DNA of 7,497 nt from Sphingomonadaceae bacterium (lineage in GTDB: Bacteria > Pseudomonadota > Alphaproteobacteria > Sphingomonadales > Sphingomonadaceae), in the NCBI GenBank assembly GCA_947442095.1, contig CANEVG010000169.1:1-7497 (forward strand), read 5' to 3'. Position 1 is the first letter of the stretch. Every line of letters begins with the position of its first letter. The notes under the pieces were generated by a model. That model saw nothing but the letters and a program-made list of their open reading frames with translations. It was not told where the DNA came from and ran no database searches. Position numbers and translations under genes: made by a program. Below are positions 6,521 to 7,497 of this stretch, piece by piece.

Positions 6521-7483
6521 ATGCTTGCCCTGACCCAGTGCTGGTATACCCGCACGCACGTACCCACCCATCCGGGGCGTAAGGGCAGTGAAGGCGTGTT
6601 TCGCAGCGACTGCCGGCATTGCGACCGTCCGATCATCAGTTGGGACAAGCAGGCGTGGCACCTGGCCGAAGGCTTCAATCTGCTCAGCGTTTATGGGGGA
6701 ATGGAGAAGCCGTTTCTCTACCTGATCGACACGCGCAACGATTTCGTGGTGGCGCGCTTTCCGATCGATCATCTGGAAACCGAGCCTGAAGTCGAGGCGC
6801 TGGCCGAACAGATCAAGGCCGACAACAATGTGAGTGATCCCGAAAACGCGCTGGCGCTGAGGGATTCGCGCAAGCGCAAGTTCCGCCGTACGCCGCTGAA
6901 GCCCAAGCCGCCGGAGATCGAGGCGCTGGTAGTGCCTGCTGGCGGCCAGCTTGCGCTGCCCGACGGCGCGCCGATCGAGCCGCGCGATAAAGACAAGCTG
7001 ACCGGGCTGTCCGGCCGCGGCACGTTCGAAGCGGTGTTCGAGGCGGAGTGCCGCCACGCCCTTGCTGAAAATGGCAAGCTGGTGGTGGCCTTTGTCGATC
7101 CTGATCGGCTGGATCGGCTTAACCGGGCGCAGGGGCTGGATGCAGGAGACAAGCTGATCAGTCTGGTCGTCGACGAATTGGCTGCGCTGCCGGGCTGCCA
7201 CCGCCACATCTCGCGCAATCGCGGGCTGGAACTGCTGCTGCTGCAGCGTGGCGGCGATGCCGATGCCATGGCATCGGCGCTGGACCGATTGTGCCAGACC
7301 ATGACTGGTCACCAGGAATTTGCGGTCGACGACCTGGCCCCGGGTATATCCTGCGGCGTGGCTCAGGTTGCCGTGGACGGTGATCCCCGCCTTGCCTTGC
7401 GCGCTGCCGATGTGGCCCTGCACCGCGCCAAGGCACAAGGCGGAGGGTGCGTGGTGAAGGGCGTGACGGACAACGCGGGGTGA
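6521..7483 (+). CDS. Cys/His-cluster protein with a degenerate GGDEF domain
   Basis: This 320-residue, probably cytosolic protein has two parts. Residues 1-60 contain C7, H13, H17, C31, H33 and C34 (CxxC within DCRHCDRPI), which looks like a small zinc ribbon, followed by SWDKQAWHLAEGF. A charged, Pro/Lys-rich linker (about 84-156) leads to a GGDEF-like domain at about 157-312. It keeps DKLTGLSGRGTFE (157-169), the metal-site strand FVDPD (191-195), N201 and D210 of the substrate pocket, and the C-terminal ISCGVA...AADVALHRAKAQGGG. The active-site loop reads RGLEL (234-238) instead of GGDEF, and the product-inhibition RxxD motif is absent. It is therefore unlikely to make cyclic-di-GMP; it may bind GTP or a protein partner. 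ATG 6521 is preferred because of AAAGGA at 6505-6510. There are no membrane or sensory domains. It is divergent from the helicase gene. Confidence 0.85.
   Translation: MLALTQCWYTRTHVPTHPGRKGSEGVFRSDCRHCDRPIISWDKQAWHLAEGFNLLSVYGGMEKPFLYLIDTRNDFVVARFPIDHLETEPEVEALAEQIKADNNVSDPENALALRDSRKRKFRRTPLKPKPPEIEALVVPAGGQLALPDGAPIEPRDKDKLTGLSGRGTFEAVFEAECRHALAENGKLVVAFVDPDRLDRLNRAQGLDAGDKLISLVVDELAALPGCHRHISRNRGLELLLLQRGGDADAMASALDRLCQTMTGHQEFAVDDLAPGISCGVAQVAVDGDPRLALRAADVALHRAKAQGGGCVVKGVTDNAG
7259..7278. repeat. 20-bp perfect palindrome inside the GGDEF-like gene
   Basis: GCCGATGCCATGGCATCGGC is perfectly self-complementary over 20 bp. It lies in codons for A-D-A-M-A-S-A of the degenerate GGDEF domain, in a surface-like segment after the active-site loop. 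It could be a protein-binding site or chance in GC-rich coding DNA; no second copy was noticed in the window. Confidence 0.6.
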
Positions 7484-7497
7484 TGAGGGCCTGCGGA

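Noticed and set aside
6308..7438. 376-codon antisense open frame across the GGDEF-like gene and its upstream region
   Set aside because: The plus-strand frame has a recognisable GGDEF fold and ribosome-binding site; the antisense product has no domain. Its final part over the intergenic region is better read as leader or sRNA.
7483..7497. Possible next gene starting at ATG 7483, overlapping the stop (TGATGA)
   Set aside because: Only five codons remain and no clear ribosome-binding site precedes it, so a coupled gene cannot be supported.

Overview
The window looks like chromosomal DNA of a GC-rich alphaproteobacterium, most likely a sphingomonad (Sphingomonadales). The main reasons are a nearly textbook C-terminal half of the cell-cycle regulator CtrA at the left edge, the alphaproteobacterial form of TrmB, and a TonB-dependent receptor of the type common in sphingomonads. 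The genus is not determined. Codon use is uniformly GC-rich, and I see no insertion sequence, integrase, tRNA, rRNA, CRISPR array or phage gene.

Layout, left to right. (1) The 3' part of ctrA (+, 2-412), closed by a strong GC-rich hairpin terminator. (2) A complete TonB-dependent outer-membrane receptor (+, 572-2896) with signal peptide, TonB box, plug and barrel. (3) trmB, tRNA (guanine-N7)-methyltransferase (+, 2964-3692), 67 nt downstream. (4) An AT-richer spacer with a CtrA-box-like site, then an unrecognised 182-residue protein (+, 3841-4389). (5) A convergent DeaD/CsdA-type DEAD-box RNA helicase (-, 4459-6222). (6) A structured divergent intergenic region of about 300 nt (6223-6520), holding a compound hairpin in the helicase leader and a stretch with three anti-Shine-Dalgarno-like motifs that could be a small RNA. 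(7) A protein with an N-terminal Cys/His cluster and a degenerate GGDEF domain (+, 6521-7483).

The genes do not form one obvious pathway. They mix regulation (CtrA, GGDEF-like protein), RNA metabolism (TrmB, DeaD) and outer-membrane uptake. The most interesting points are the degenerate GGDEF protein with a possible zinc ribbon, the structured leader and possible sRNA between it and the helicase gene, and the CtrA-box-like site ahead of the unknown gene. I found no convincing new multi-gene system; the findings are mostly small-scale and are inferences unless stated.
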